Positions 55,842-64,000 of a DNA stretch of 64,000 nucleotides are shown piece by piece. Both the position numbers and the translations under genes were made by a program. This DNA comes from Aquabacterium sp. (lineage in GTDB: Bacteria; Pseudomonadota; Gammaproteobacteria; Burkholderiales; Burkholderiaceae_C), in the NCBI RefSeq assembly GCF_029946005.1, contig NZ_JAQSDR010000037.1, positions 92,991-156,990 of the forward strand, written 5' to 3'. The notes below the pieces were generated by a model. The model did no database searches. It saw only the letters and a list, made by a program, of their open reading frames with translations, and had not been told where the DNA came from. Position 1 is the stretch's first letter. Every line of letters begins with the position of its first letter.

Positions 55842-57062
55842 ATGAAAAAAATCAAATCCGCCTGGTTCACGCCGACGCGCGTGGTGCTGGGCGCCCTGGT
55901 TGTGGCGGCCGCCGCCTGGGGTGTCAAAAAAGTCTTCTTCGCCGAGCCGACCAAGCCGGATGTGATCACCGCCACCGTGACGGTGGGCGATATGGAAGAC
56001 ACCGTGTTGGCCAGCGGCACCATCAAGTCCTTCAAGGACGTGAGCGTGGGAGCGCAGGTGTCAGGGCAGATCAAGCGGCTGCATGTGGCCTTGGGTGACC
56101 GAGTTCAAAAAGGCCAGTTGGTCGCCGAGATTGACTCCACCACGCAGCAAAACGCCTACCAGAATGCCCAGGCGCAGATCGCCTTGCTGCAAGCCCAGTT
56201 GCTGGCCAAGCAGGCCACCCTGACGCAAGCCGAACTGTCGTTCAAGCGCAAGAAGAGCCTGCTGGCCCAGGACGCCGGCTCGGCCGTTGATTTTGAAGAC
56301 GCGCAAGCCGGCCTGGCCACGGCCAAGGCCGACATCGCGGTGCTCCATGCCCAGATCCAGCAGGCCAAAACGTCCTTGGACACGGCGCGCGTGAACCTGG
56401 ACTACACCCGCATCACGGCGCCGATTGATGGGGTGGTGGTGGCGGTGCTGGCCGAGCAAGGCCGCACCGTGAATGCCAACCAGTCGGCACCGACCATCAT
56501 CAAGTTGTCCAAGCTGGACACGGTGCAAATCAAGGCGCAGATCTCGGAGGCCGACGTGGTGCGGGTCAAGCCCGGTCTGCCCGTTTACTTCACGATCCTG
56601 GGCGAGCCCAACAAGCGCTATGAAGCGCAACTCAAATCCATCGAGCCGGTGCCTGATTCGTCGCAGACCGACACCAACACCTCGGCAACGAGCACGTCCA
56701 CCAGCGCCACCGCCATCTACTACAACGGCCTGTTTGAGGTGCCGAACCCGGATGGCAAGTTGCGCGTGGCCATGACGGCCCAGGTTTTCATCGTGCTGGC
56801 CAAGGCCAAGGATGCCTTGCTGATTCCCGCCACGGCCTTGTCGGACAAGGCAGTGAAGGGCGAGTACACCGTGCGCGTGCTGGAAGGCGAAGAGGGGGAC
56901 CAGAAGGTGGTGCCGCGCAAGGTGAAGGTCGGCCTGAACAACCGCGTGCAGGCCCAGGTGCTGTCGGGCCTGAAGGCGGGCGACAAGGTGGTGGTGGGTG
57001 AGGGTGGTCCGGCAGGCAGTGGCAGCAGCGGCGGTGGCCGTCGCAGCGGCGCGCTGTTCTGA
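55842..57062 (+). CDS. macA: MacA-like efflux periplasmic adaptor
   Basis: [87 protein letters not shown]. Confidence 0.93.
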   Translation: MKKIKSAWFTPTRVVLGALVVAAAAWGVKKVFFAEPTKPDVITATVTVGDMEDTVLASGTIKSFKDVSVGAQVSGQIKRLHVALGDRVQKGQLVAEIDSTTQQNAYQNAQAQIALLQAQLLAKQATLTQAELSFKRKKSLLAQDAGSAVDFEDAQAGLATAKADIAVLHAQIQQAKTSLDTARVNLDYTRITAPIDGVVVAVLAEQGRTVNANQSAPTIIKLSKLDTVQIKAQISEADVVRVKPGLPVYFTILGEPNKRYEAQLKSIEPVPDSSQTDTNTSATSTSTSATAIYYNGLFEVPNPDGKLRVAMTAQVFIVLAKAKDALLIPATALSDKAVKGEYTVRVLEGEEGDQKVVPRKVKVGLNNRVQAQVLSGLKAGDKVVVGEGGPAGSGSSGGGRRSGALF

Positions 57063-57078
57063 TCGCGAAAGGCCTGCC

Positions 57079-59031
57079 ATGACACAAACCCTGTTGGAGG
57101 TGAAAGACCTCTGGCGCGAGTTCCCGTCCGGTGAGGACAAGGTGGCCGTGCTCAAGGGAGTGAACCTGAGCATACAGGCTGGCGAGATGGTCGCCATCAT
57201 GGGCGCCTCAGGCTCGGGCAAGTCCACCTTGATGAACATCCTGGGTTGCCTGGATCGACCTAGTCGGGGTTCGTATTTTGTGGCTGGCCAAGAGACCAGC
57301 GAACTGGCGCCTGACGGTCTGGCCCGTTTGCGCCGCGAGCACTTTGGCTTCATCTTCCAGCGCTACCACCTGCTGGGCGACTTGACCGCCTTGGGCAACA
57401 CCGAGATACCGGCCATCTACGCCGGCCACGGCAGCGAAGAGCGCCAGCAGCGCGCCCGGGCGTTGCTGACGCGCCTGGGTTTGGCCGACCGCGTGATGCA
57501 CCGGCCCGGACAGCTGTCGGGCGGGCAGCAACAGCGGGTCAGCATTGCGCGGGCCTTGATGAACGGCGGCGATGTCATCCTGGCCGACGAGCCCACGGGC
57601 GCACTCGACAGCGTCAGCGGCGCCGAGGTGATGATCATCTTGCGCGAGTTGCATGCCGAAGGGCACACGGTCATCATCGTGACCCACGATCAAAAGGTGG
57701 CGGACCACGCGCAGCGCATCATCGAGATCGCCGATGGCGTGATCGTGGCCGATCGCATCAAGCCTGGCGATCCCATGCCGAGCACCATCCTGCATGGTGG
57801 TGGCCCCGCCAATCCGCACCCGTGGGCCGCGCACTGGGACCGCTTCACCGAGGCCTTCACCATGGCCCTGCGCGCCATGGCCGGCCACCGCCTGCGCACC
57901 TTGCTGACCATGCTGGGCATCATCATCGGCATCGCCTCGGTGGTGTCGATGGTGGCACTGGGGCAGGGCACGCGAGAGCGGGTGCTGAAGGACATCAGCG
58001 CGATGGGCACCAACACCATCGACATTTTCCCGGGCAAGAACTTTGGTGATCGGCAAGCGGGGCGCATTCGCACTTTGGTGCCCAGCGATGCCGATGCCTT
58101 GGCGCAGCTGAGCTATGTGGACAGCGTGACGCCGACCGTCAGCACGAGCGTGACCCTGCGGCGCGGCAACGTCGAAGCCTCGGCCAGCATCACCGGCGTG
58201 GGCGACCAGTTCTTCCGCGTCAAGGGCTACACCTTGGCGAAAGGGCAAACCTTTGACGCCGACAGCATTCGTCGCCAGACCCAGGAGGCGGTCATTGATC
58301 CCACCACCGCCAAGACCATGTTCGGGCCCAATGAAGACCCGGTGGGGCAGGTGATTTTTCTGGGCAATGTGCCAGTGCGCGTGGTGGGCGTGACCGCCCC
58401 CCAAGAAAGCGCCTTCATGGCCAGCGACAGTTTGAACGTTTGGGTGCCCTACACGACGGCCTTGCGCCGTTTGCTGGGTCAGTCCAACCTGCGCAACATC
58501 ACGGTGCGGGTCAGCGACACGGTGTCTTCCTCAGCGGCCGAGCAGGGCATCGTCAAGCTGCTCAAGCAGCGCCACGGCCGCGAGGATTTCTTCGTGCGCA
58601 ACAGCGACAGCATCCGCCAGACGATCGAGACCACCACGGCCACCTTGACCTTGCTGATCTCGTCGATCGCGGTGATCTCGCTGATCGTGGGCGGCATCGG
58701 GGTGATGAACATCATGCTGGTGTCAGTGACCGAGCGCACGCAAGAGATTGGCGTGCGCATGGCCGTGGGTGCGCGCCAGAGCGACATCCTGCGGCAGTTT
58801 TTGATCGAGGCCGTGCTGGTCTGCCTGATCGGCGGGCTGCTGGGTATTGCGCTGGCGCTGGCCATTGGCGCCATTTTTGACGCGGTGAGTGGCGGCAATT
58901 TCCGCCTGGTGTATTCGGCCTCCACCATCGTGCTGGCCTTCGCGGTGTCTTCGCTGATTGGGGTGCTGTTCGGTTTCTTGCCGGCGCGCAACGCGGCCCG
59001 GCTGGACCCGGTGGATGCGCTGTCGCGCTGA
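57079..59031 (+). CDS. macB: MacB-like ABC transporter (ATPase-permease)
   Basis: [63 protein letters not shown]; MacB periplasmic and FtsX-like domains. Confidence 0.95.
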   Translation: MTQTLLEVKDLWREFPSGEDKVAVLKGVNLSIQAGEMVAIMGASGSGKSTLMNILGCLDRPSRGSYFVAGQETSELAPDGLARLRREHFGFIFQRYHLLGDLTALGNTEIPAIYAGHGSEERQQRARALLTRLGLADRVMHRPGQLSGGQQQRVSIARALMNGGDVILADEPTGALDSVSGAEVMIILRELHAEGHTVIIVTHDQKVADHAQRIIEIADGVIVADRIKPGDPMPSTILHGGGPANPHPWAAHWDRFTEAFTMALRAMAGHRLRTLLTMLGIIIGIASVVSMVALGQGTRERVLKDISAMGTNTIDIFPGKNFGDRQAGRIRTLVPSDADALAQLSYVDSVTPTVSTSVTLRRGNVEASASITGVGDQFFRVKGYTLAKGQTFDADSIRRQTQEAVIDPTTAKTMFGPNEDPVGQVIFLGNVPVRVVGVTAPQESAFMASDSLNVWVPYTTALRRLLGQSNLRNITVRVSDTVSSSAAEQGIVKLLKQRHGREDFFVRNSDSIRQTIETTTATLTLLISSIAVISLIVGGIGVMNIMLVSVTERTQEIGVRMAVGARQSDILRQFLIEAVLVCLIGGLLGIALALAIGAIFDAVSGGNFRLVYSASTIVLAFAVSSLIGVLFGFLPARNAARLDPVDALSR

Positions 59032-60455
59032 TGGTGAAACGGATGGAAACCTTGCTCATGACGGATCGTTTGCCCCTTCGATGCCAGGCCTCAGCCCAGC
59101 GCCTCGTGATGCTGGCCGTGGTGGCCATGCTGGCGGCGTGCGCCAGCCCCAGTGTGTACCGCTCGCCCGAGGTGGCCGTGCCCACGCAATGGCAGCAGCA
59201 AACCGCAGCGCCAGCTCCCAGCCAAGCTGCGCAGGTGCCGGAAGTTGACCGCTGGTGGGCGCGCTTTGGCGACCCGCGGCTCACGCAGCTGGTGGACGAA
59301 GCCCTGCAGCGCAACAATAACCTGGCCGTGGCTGCCATCAAGGTGCGTCGTGCGCAATTGCAGGCCGGTTTAGCCGCCAGCGCTCAATGGCCCTCCGTCA
59401 GCGCGGGTGCCAACACCTCGGCCAGCCGATTGCTGGATGGCGGTCCGACCACGCGCACCAACAGCTTGAGCGCCGGTGTGAGTTGGGAAGCCGACTTGTG
59501 GGGGCGCCTGGCGGCGTTGCGCAACACCGCCGAGTGGGAGGCGCAAGCCACCGACCAGGACCGCGCAGCCGCTGCTCTGTCCCTGGTGGGCACGACCGCG
59601 TCCTTGTACTGGCAGGTGGCTTACCTGAACCAACGCATCGAATCCAGCCAGCAAAGCATTGACTACGCCCGCAAGACCTTGGACCTGGTCAAGGCGCAAC
59701 ACGAGGCGGGCAGCGTGACCGGCCTGGAAGAGGCCCAGGCTTTGCAAACGCTGGCCAGCCAGGAAGCCAGCCAATCGCAACTGGTGCAGCAGCGGGTGGA
59801 AGCCCGCAACGCCTTGTCCATCTTGTTCGATGGCCCGCCCAGCCAAAGCCTGGCGGAAGCCCGGCGCTTGCCCGAGGCTGCCTTGCCGACGGTGGAGGCC
59901 GGCTTGCCTGCTTCGGTGTTGGCACGCCGGCCTGATCTGCGCGCGGCCGAACTCCGCTTGCGCGGCGGCTTGGCCACGGTCGATGCCACACGCACCAGCT
60001 ACTACCCCACCTTGAGCTTGACGGGCAGCTTGGGGGGCACCAGCAATGTCTTGTCCAATGTGTTGAGCAACCCGGTAGCCACCTTGGGTGCCGGGCTGGC
60101 ACTGCCCTTTATCCAGTGGCGCGACATGCAGCGCAATGTCGCGGTGTCGCAAGCCGACTATGAACAGGCCGTGCTGGGCTTCAGACAGGCCTGGTACCAG
60201 GCCTTGACCGACGTGGAGAACGCGCTGTCGGCGCGCACGCAGTACGAGGTGCAAGCGCAGCAATTACAGCGGTCTTTGACGGCGGCCTTGCAATCAGAAC
60301 GCTTGAGCGAGATTCAGTACCGCGCCGGCGCCGTGTCTTTGAAGACCTGGCTGGACGCGCAGGAAACCCGGCGCGTGGCGACCAACAACCTGGCGCAGAA
60401 CCGCTTGAATCGTTTGACCAACCTGGTGACGCTGTACCAAGCCTTGGGTGGCTGA
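59031..60455 (+). CDS. NodT-family outer-membrane efflux lipoprotein
   Basis: Lipobox LAACAS; YRSPEVAVPTQWQQQ; VDRWWARFGDPRLTQLVDEALQRNNNLAVAAIKVRRAQLQAGLAASAQWPSVS; VLARRPDLRAAELRLRGGLATVDATRTSYYPTLSLTGSLG. Confidence 0.94.
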   Translation: MVKRMETLLMTDRLPLRCQASAQRLVMLAVVAMLAACASPSVYRSPEVAVPTQWQQQTAAPAPSQAAQVPEVDRWWARFGDPRLTQLVDEALQRNNNLAVAAIKVRRAQLQAGLAASAQWPSVSAGANTSASRLLDGGPTTRTNSLSAGVSWEADLWGRLAALRNTAEWEAQATDQDRAAAALSLVGTTASLYWQVAYLNQRIESSQQSIDYARKTLDLVKAQHEAGSVTGLEEAQALQTLASQEASQSQLVQQRVEARNALSILFDGPPSQSLAEARRLPEAALPTVEAGLPASVLARRPDLRAAELRLRGGLATVDATRTSYYPTLSLTGSLGGTSNVLSNVLSNPVATLGAGLALPFIQWRDMQRNVAVSQADYEQAVLGFRQAWYQALTDVENALSARTQYEVQAQQLQRSLTAALQSERLSEIQYRAGAVSLKTWLDAQETRRVATNNLAQNRLNRLTNLVTLYQALGG

Positions 60456-60461
60456 GACCCG

Positions 60462-61184
60462 TCAACGGTCCACGTCGTAGAAGAAGTGATCCGCCGCCGC
60501 GCGGTCCCCCTCGAAGATGCGTCGCACCAGACCCGGGTTCTTGAAAAAATACCAGTCACCAAAGGTGTCGAATTTGCGGCAAGAGGTGGTGATGCCATGG
60601 CGCCAAACAGTGCCGTATTTCTGGCCCCGCTGCCGGCCGAGGGCCCTCAGGCGCAGCGCAAAGTCCACGTCCTCGACGCTGACCATCTTCTCGTCAAAGC
60701 CGTTCAGTTCGTCAAAGGTTTCTTTCCGGAACCAGAACATGCCGTACGACAGCCGATGTTTGACCACGTAGGGCAGCACGGTCAGGGCACTGAAGAATAG
60801 GCCGACCGACATGCGTTCAGGCTTGATCATCGAGCCGCCACCCACGTACACGGGGTCTTGCACGCGATGCATGACGGCCGCCACGGTGTTCTCTGACATC
60901 CAGCTGTCAGCATCGATGGTGGCAATGGCGGGCGCATTGCTGGCGCGGATGGCCGCATTGCGCACGGCCGAAATGCATTTTTTGTCTTCGACCACGCAAC
61001 GCGCGCCCAAGGACTCTGCAATCGCCTGGGTTTGGTCGGTGCAGCGGTTCAGCGCCACCACCACTTCCACGGACTGGTCGGCCCTCTGAGCCGATTGGAA
61101 GACGCTTTCGATGCACCGGCCGATGAAGCGTGCTTCATTGTGGGCGGGGATGGTGACCGAAAGGGCCAGCGGCTTGGCGCTCAT
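60462..61184 (-). CDS. GT2 family glycosyltransferase
   Basis: LALSVTIPAHNEARFIGRCIESVFQSAQ; VVALNRCTDQTQAIAESLGARCVVEDKKCISAVRNAAIRASNAPAIATIDADSWM. Confidence 0.9.
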   Translation of the reverse strand: MSAKPLALSVTIPAHNEARFIGRCIESVFQSAQRADQSVEVVVALNRCTDQTQAIAESLGARCVVEDKKCISAVRNAAIRASNAPAIATIDADSWMSENTVAAVMHRVQDPVYVGGGSMIKPERMSVGLFFSALTVLPYVVKHRLSYGMFWFRKETFDELNGFDEKMVSVEDVDFALRLRALGRQRGQKYGTVWRHGITTSCRKFDTFGDWYFFKNPGLVRRIFEGDRAAADHFFYDVDR

Positions 61185-61196
61185 GGATTGAACTGC

Positions 61197-62510
61197 TTAC
61201 CAGCAAATGCCCTGGTAGCGACCGGCCTCGGACCGACCGCTGGTGATTCTCACGAAATCAACCACCATTTGATGAGGCTGTATCTTGCTCAAAATGTCTT
61301 TGAACTCAGGCGCGTCATTGCCAATGAGAATGACTTCTGCATGAGCAAGGATGTCGTCAATGTTATCCACCATCAGGCGAGATATGTGCGGGATGTGGTT
61401 CAAAATATAATCACGGTTTGACCCGGTGATGCTGGCGATCGACACATTCTTATCGTAAAGGCGCAAGTCGTAGCCCTTGCCGATCAATGTTTCAATGACT
61501 TCGACAACGGGGCTTTCACGCAAATCATCGGTGCCCGCCTTGAAGCTGAAGCCTAAAACGCCGATCTTCCTTTTGCCATGCTCCGTCAGCATCTTGATGC
61601 CGCGCTGAACCTGCAAATGGTTTCCCGGCAATATTGAATTCAGGATGGGTGTCTCAACATCCAGGGTTTTGGCCTTGTAGGTCAGCGCCCGGACATCCTT
61701 GGGCAAGCAAGATCCCCCGAAGGCAAAACCGGGCTTCAGGTAATAAGAAGACAGATTCAGCTTGTGATCGTGGCAGAAAATGTCCATCACCTTGTGGCCG
61801 TCAATATCCAGAGATTTGCAGATATTGCCAATTTCATTGGCAAAACCCACTTTCAAGGCATGCCACACATTGTCGGTGTATTTAACCATTTCCGCCGATG
61901 CGACATCGGTTCGGATCAATGGAGCGTCCATGTTCGCGTAGATTTCCGCCAAAAGGGCGCCACTTCGGCTGTCCGTTTCACCAATCACGGTTTTTGGGGG
62001 TTGGTAATAATCGTGAACCGCTGTGCCTTCGCGCAGGAATTCAGGGTTGTTGCAAACGCCAAAGTCCACGCCTGCAGTTTTGCCGGAACTGGCTTCCAGC
62101 GTTGGAATCACGATGTCCTTCATCGTTCCCGGCAGCATGGTTGAGCGCGCCACGACGATGTGAAAGCTTGTTTTCTGGGCAATCGCGGCACCGATTTCCT
62201 CGCAGACCCGGCGCACATAGGTCAGGTCAAGGCTCCCGTTGAGCTGGCTGGGCGTGCCCACGCAGATCAGCGAAATATCGGAATTGTTCACGGCCTCGGC
62301 CACGTTGGTGGTGGCGCTGAGTCGCCCATCGCGAACACAGGTCGCGATGATGTCGCCGATGTCCTTCTCGACGATTGGAGAGACCCCTTCGTTGATCAAC
62401 TTGACCTTGGCCGCGTTGGAGTCAACACCGATGACGCGGTGGCCGTCATTGGCCAAACAGCCCGCTGATACTGCACCGACATATCCAAGGCCGAAAATAC
62501 TGATGTTCAT
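61197..62510 (-). CDS. algD: GDP-mannose 6-dehydrogenase
   Basis: MNISIFGLGYVGAVSAGCLANDGHRVIGVDSN; DFGVCNNPEFLREGTAVHDYYQPPKTVIGE; GFAFGGSCLPKDVRALTYKA; FKAGTDDLRESPVVEVIETLIGKGYDLRLYD; C-terminal GICW as in Pseudomonas AlgD (from memory). Confidence 0.94.
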   Translation of the reverse strand: MNISIFGLGYVGAVSAGCLANDGHRVIGVDSNAAKVKLINEGVSPIVEKDIGDIIATCVRDGRLSATTNVAEAVNNSDISLICVGTPSQLNGSLDLTYVRRVCEEIGAAIAQKTSFHIVVARSTMLPGTMKDIVIPTLEASSGKTAGVDFGVCNNPEFLREGTAVHDYYQPPKTVIGETDSRSGALLAEIYANMDAPLIRTDVASAEMVKYTDNVWHALKVGFANEIGNICKSLDIDGHKVMDIFCHDHKLNLSSYYLKPGFAFGGSCLPKDVRALTYKAKTLDVETPILNSILPGNHLQVQRGIKMLTEHGKRKIGVLGFSFKAGTDDLRESPVVEVIETLIGKGYDLRLYDKNVSIASITGSNRDYILNHIPHISRLMVDNIDDILAHAEVILIGNDAPEFKDILSKIQPHQMVVDFVRITSGRSEAGRYQGICW

Positions 62511-62544
62511 TTTCAAATCACTCAAGGGTTGAAGGCGGTTAAAT

Positions 62545-63798
62545 TTAGTGGCGTGACGATGGGTTCATGGCCTTGTCGCAAAGTTGGTCGAATTGATCAA
62601 CCGCGGTGCGCCAAGAGAATTTTTCACTCACCATGTGCTTCCCAGCATCGCCCATTGCGCGAGCCGTTGGTGGATTCTGAAGTAAAGCAAGCACTCGTTG
62701 CGAGAAAATGTTGGCATCGTCGGCGACATGGATGTTGACGCCGTCTTGAACGGGCAGGCCTTCGGCGCCGATGGTGGATGAAACCACGGGGATTCCCATG
62801 GCCATCGCTTCAAAAATCTTGATGCGGGTGCCACCCCCCACGCGCAGTGGGACCACGGACACCGTGGCTTTGCTCATGTAAGGCCGAACATCATCCACCG
62901 TTCCGGTGACTTTAATGCTGGGATCCAGTGCGGACAGTGCCACGATGGCGGGGGTGGGATTGCGACCAATGATGGTCAGGCGCACATCCGGACATTGATT
63001 TTTAATGAGGGGGTAGACATTTTTGGTGAATTCTAGGATGCCATCTATATTGGGCATCCAATCCATCGAGCCCAGAAAAACAATGTGCTTGGGCTCAGGG
63101 GCGTATTCAATTTCTGAGAAAAATTCGGTGTTGACCCCGGTGGGGACGTGGCCGAGCACATTGCGAAGCTTGAATTCATCCTGAAAGCGGAGGGCGTCGT
63201 CTTCGCTGACGGCAATGACCCCCTTGAACTTGGCGCATGTCTCCTGCTCGAAGCGATGGTAACGCTTCCATTGGATACGCATGTAGGTTTTCAAAAGGAT
63301 GTTCTTGGCGGATTCAAAGTGGCGTTTCCATATCTGACTTTCAACATTGTGTTGAAAGACGATGATTTTGGAAGGGCTGATTCCGGAATCCAGAATATTG
63401 GGGGTCATTGACAGAAAATCTGCGATGACGATGTCGTAGTTGTTTTTCTTTTCAAGGGCCGCAATCTCTTGGGTTGCTTTGGCGCTTCGGTATTTGTCAA
63501 TGACGTAAGGGTCTTTTGAAAAAAAGAGATTCTTAAGCGCGCTGATTTTGAATTTTAAACTGCTTTTTGGTTGGTCCTGCCATGGAACCCAGGTCTGCTT
63601 GCTGGAATAGGTCAAGGCATGTTCTTTGGCGGCTTGCGGCATGCCTTGTGGAAACAAGGCCAAATAGGTGATGTCGTGTCGAGTGTGCCACTCCTTCAGC
63701 ATCTGGAAGGTGCGGATTTTTCCGCCTGAATCCAATGGGTATAAAGGATCTGCTTTAATCCAAAGTATTTTTTTGGGGGAATGTTTGTTATTCGACAT
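62545..63798 (-). CDS. GT4 family glycosyltransferase (stp1-like, EPS associated)
   Basis: KKILWIKADPLYPLDSGGKIRTFQMLKEWHTRHDITYLALFPQG; IVFLGSMDWMPNIDGILEFTKNVYPLIK; VVPLRVGGGTRIKIFEAMAMGIPVVSSTIGAEGL. Confidence 0.9.
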   Translation of the reverse strand: MSNNKHSPKKILWIKADPLYPLDSGGKIRTFQMLKEWHTRHDITYLALFPQGMPQAAKEHALTYSSKQTWVPWQDQPKSSLKFKISALKNLFFSKDPYVIDKYRSAKATQEIAALEKKNNYDIVIADFLSMTPNILDSGISPSKIIVFQHNVESQIWKRHFESAKNILLKTYMRIQWKRYHRFEQETCAKFKGVIAVSEDDALRFQDEFKLRNVLGHVPTGVNTEFFSEIEYAPEPKHIVFLGSMDWMPNIDGILEFTKNVYPLIKNQCPDVRLTIIGRNPTPAIVALSALDPSIKVTGTVDDVRPYMSKATVSVVPLRVGGGTRIKIFEAMAMGIPVVSSTIGAEGLPVQDGVNIHVADDANIFSQRVLALLQNPPTARAMGDAGKHMVSEKFSWRTAVDQFDQLCDKAMNPSSRH

Positions 63799-64000
63799 AT
63801 AAAAGCCGCATGCCTATGACAGTTGGTGTGGCAGGCTCGTATTCTAGCGATAATGTGGACGCAAGGCGATTGCAAGAATGGGGGTTGACACACCTGCATC
63901 ATTCATTCTTCTTCAGCGCCCTTGCCTGTATTTTCACCAAGTTAGTTGTCGCGTCCCGTGTGATCATGTACCCATTCGTAGCTGGGCACTATTCCGGGCA

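Noticed and set aside
55842-60455. macA-macB-NodT cluster considered as a novel export system
   Set aside because: All three components match a well-known tripartite efflux layout; no added gene or odd domain seen.
1-64000. Search for tRNA/rRNA genes, integrases, transposases, phage genes or attachment-site repeats
   Set aside because: None recognised in any ORF or intergenic region; by-eye tRNA detection is weak, so tRNAscan-SE would be needed to exclude completely.

Overview
The window is GC-rich chromosomal DNA that looks like Burkholderiales/Betaproteobacteria, judging from gene content and protein similarity recalled from memory (no database search was possible). It is almost entirely protein coding. 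I found no convincing rRNA, tRNA, CRISPR array, integrase or transposase. Main blocks: (1) quinone oxidoreductase, YpfJ-type metallopeptidase, nadB / ComFB-like / nadC / nadA (1-6047). (2) A PAP2 / GT-C / GT2 / flippase-like lipid-glycosylation module (6127-10789). (3) A large exopolysaccharide locus of the XrtA/PEP-CTERM-associated type (about 10943-29025), with sugar transferase, deacetylase, ATPase, outer-membrane protein, tyrosine kinase, chain-length protein, export lipoprotein, flippase, glycosyltransferases, acyltransferases and O-antigen-ligase-like protein, but no exosortase gene visible. (4) Two divergent lipoprotein genes, one coding for an Ig/propeller-like protein with a single CxxCH haem site (29432-33935). 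(5) Two more envelope glycosyltransferases. (6) A Lap-type c-di-GMP/type I secretion adhesin control system without the adhesin (36783-45154). (7) NUDIX, ubiC and pgeF. (8) A phaC-phaA-phaB operon. (9) lexA with two tandem SOS boxes, divergent from an asparaginase gene. (10) A cupredoxin-like / truncated-haemoglobin lipoprotein / DUF3034 cluster. (11) A macA-macB-NodT efflux system. (12) algD flanked by glycosyltransferases. The most unusual object is the 719-aa fusion of an XrtA-associated AAA ATPase to a UDP-GlcNAc 2-epimerase-like domain that appears to have lost several hallmark active-site residues (13643-15802).
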